Shown: positions 63,568-64,000 of the stretch, piece after piece
How the letters are laid out: every line of letters starts with the position of its first letter
Numbering within the stretch: the stretch's first letter is position 1
Origin: Comamonas serinivorans
GTDB lineage: Bacteria > Pseudomonadota > Gammaproteobacteria > Burkholderiales > Burkholderiaceae_C
Length of the DNA: 64,000 nucleotides
Assembly (NCBI RefSeq): GCF_002158865.1
Contig: NZ_CP021455.1
Coordinates: 3,162,001 to 3,226,000 of the forward strand
Direction of reading: 5' to 3'
The notes under the pieces: generated by a model
The model's input: the letters and a program-made list of their open reading frames with translations, nothing else
Databases searched by the model: none
Told to the model about the DNA's origin: nothing
Translations under genes and position numbers: made by a program

Positions 63568-64000
63568 TCAGTTCGTGCTGCGCGGCAGCAGCGCCAGGAA
63601 CTCGCGCCGCAGGCTCATGTCCTTGAGGAAGACGCCGCGCATGACCGAGTTGATCATGCGGCTGTCCAGGTCCTTCACGCCGCGCCAGGCCATGCAGAAG
63701 TGCGTGGCTTCCATCACCACGGCCAGCCCATCGGGGCGGGTCTTCTGCTCGATGAGGTTGGCCAGCTGGATCACGGCCTCTTCCTGGATCTGGGGCCGGC
63801 CCATGACCCATTCGGCCAGGCGCGCGTACTTGGACAGACCGATCACGTTGGTGCCCTTGTTGGGCATGATGCCGATCCACAGCTTGCCAATGACCGGGCA
63901 CAGGTGGTGACTGCAGGCCGAACGCACGGTGATGGGGCCGACCAGCATCAGCTCGTTGAGGTGCTCGGCGTTCGGGAACTCGGTGATGCTGGGCGGCGTG
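63568..64000 (-). CDS. folE: GTP cyclohydrolase I (partial, C-terminal part)
   Basis: The C-terminal ~143 residues; the N-terminus lies beyond the right edge. The zinc-binding SACSHHLCPVIGKLWIGIMP and the downstream EATHFCMAWRGVKD fit the folate-pathway enzyme that turns GTP into dihydroneopterin triphosphate. KGTNVIGLSKYARLAEWVMG lies between them. Confidence 0.92.
   Translation of the reverse strand, partial: TPPSITEFPNAEHLNELMLVGPITVRSACSHHLCPVIGKLWIGIMPNKGTNVIGLSKYARLAEWVMGRPQIQEEAVIQLANLIEQKTRPDGLAVVMEATHFCMAWRGVKDLDSRMINSVMRGVFLKDMSLRREFLALLPRSTN

Overview
The window is GC-rich chromosomal DNA from a betaproteobacterium of the order Burkholderiales, most likely family Comamonadaceae. 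The evidence is the conserved block ndk-rlmN-pilW-rodZ-ispG-hisS-yfgM-bamB, three Bug-type (tripartite tricarboxylate) periplasmic receptors with CoA-dependent catabolic genes, and a repeat typical of that family between hisS and ispG. No rRNA, intact tRNA, CRISPR array or transposase was found.

Layout. (1) 1-5.7 kb: a Dpp/Opp-type ABC importer (ATPase, two permeases, diverging binding protein), a TetR regulator and a frameshifted CaiB/BaiF CoA-transferase. (2) 5.87-15.5 kb: a long acyl-CoA catabolic gene run (DUF35 protein, thiolase-like protein with serine at the cysteine position, acyl-CoA dehydrogenase, CoA ligase, SDR, enoyl-CoA hydratase, Bug receptor, nitronate-monooxygenase-like flavoprotein, second CoA ligase). 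The same palindromic operator lies at three promoters in regions 1 and 2, so transport and catabolism look like one TetR regulon for an unknown acid. (3) 15.6-26.5 kb: an accessory stretch with small hypothetical proteins, an XRE/M16-peptidase pair, lipoproteins, DNA polymerase II, and a mobilizable integrative element (GIY-YIG-like protein, MobV relaxase, AlpA, tyrosine integrase) ending near a possible tRNA 3' end. (4) 26.7-30 kb: a SulP transporter and a LexA-box operon of a small protein plus a DNA/RNA non-specific endonuclease. (5) 30.3-40.1 kb: housekeeping genes rlmB, bamB, yfgM, hisS, ispG, rodZ, pilW, rlmN and ndk. (6) 40.5-48.4 kb: a second acyl-CoA module (LysR, AidB-type dehydrogenase, Bug receptor, thioesterase, frameshifted CaiB), an exported protein and a LysR. 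(7) 48.4-64 kb: a 7-bp tandem array, a guanidine-II riboswitch with its SMR exporter, an LprI-like protein, a frameshifted thioesterase, mrp, a DUF11 surface protein, a patatin, a cyclase, clpB with a sigma-32 promoter, DUF883 and BON proteins, a second SulP and partial folE.

The most striking signal outside genes is a family of dispersed palindromes. I count 19 copies, 18 exactly 52 bp long and one of 51 bp. Each has outer arms of the type GNNGTAT...ATACNNC and an inner CCGTT...AACGG hairpin. The arm bases co-vary between copies, most copies sit singly in intergenic gaps, and one copy is read through in frame inside rlmN. I do not recognise this family. It looks like a REP/MITE-like element. 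Other points for follow-up are the TetR operator trio, the SOS nuclease operon, the candidate oriT beside the MobV gene, the riboswitch, and four single-base frameshifts in three CoA-metabolism genes, which could be sequence errors.
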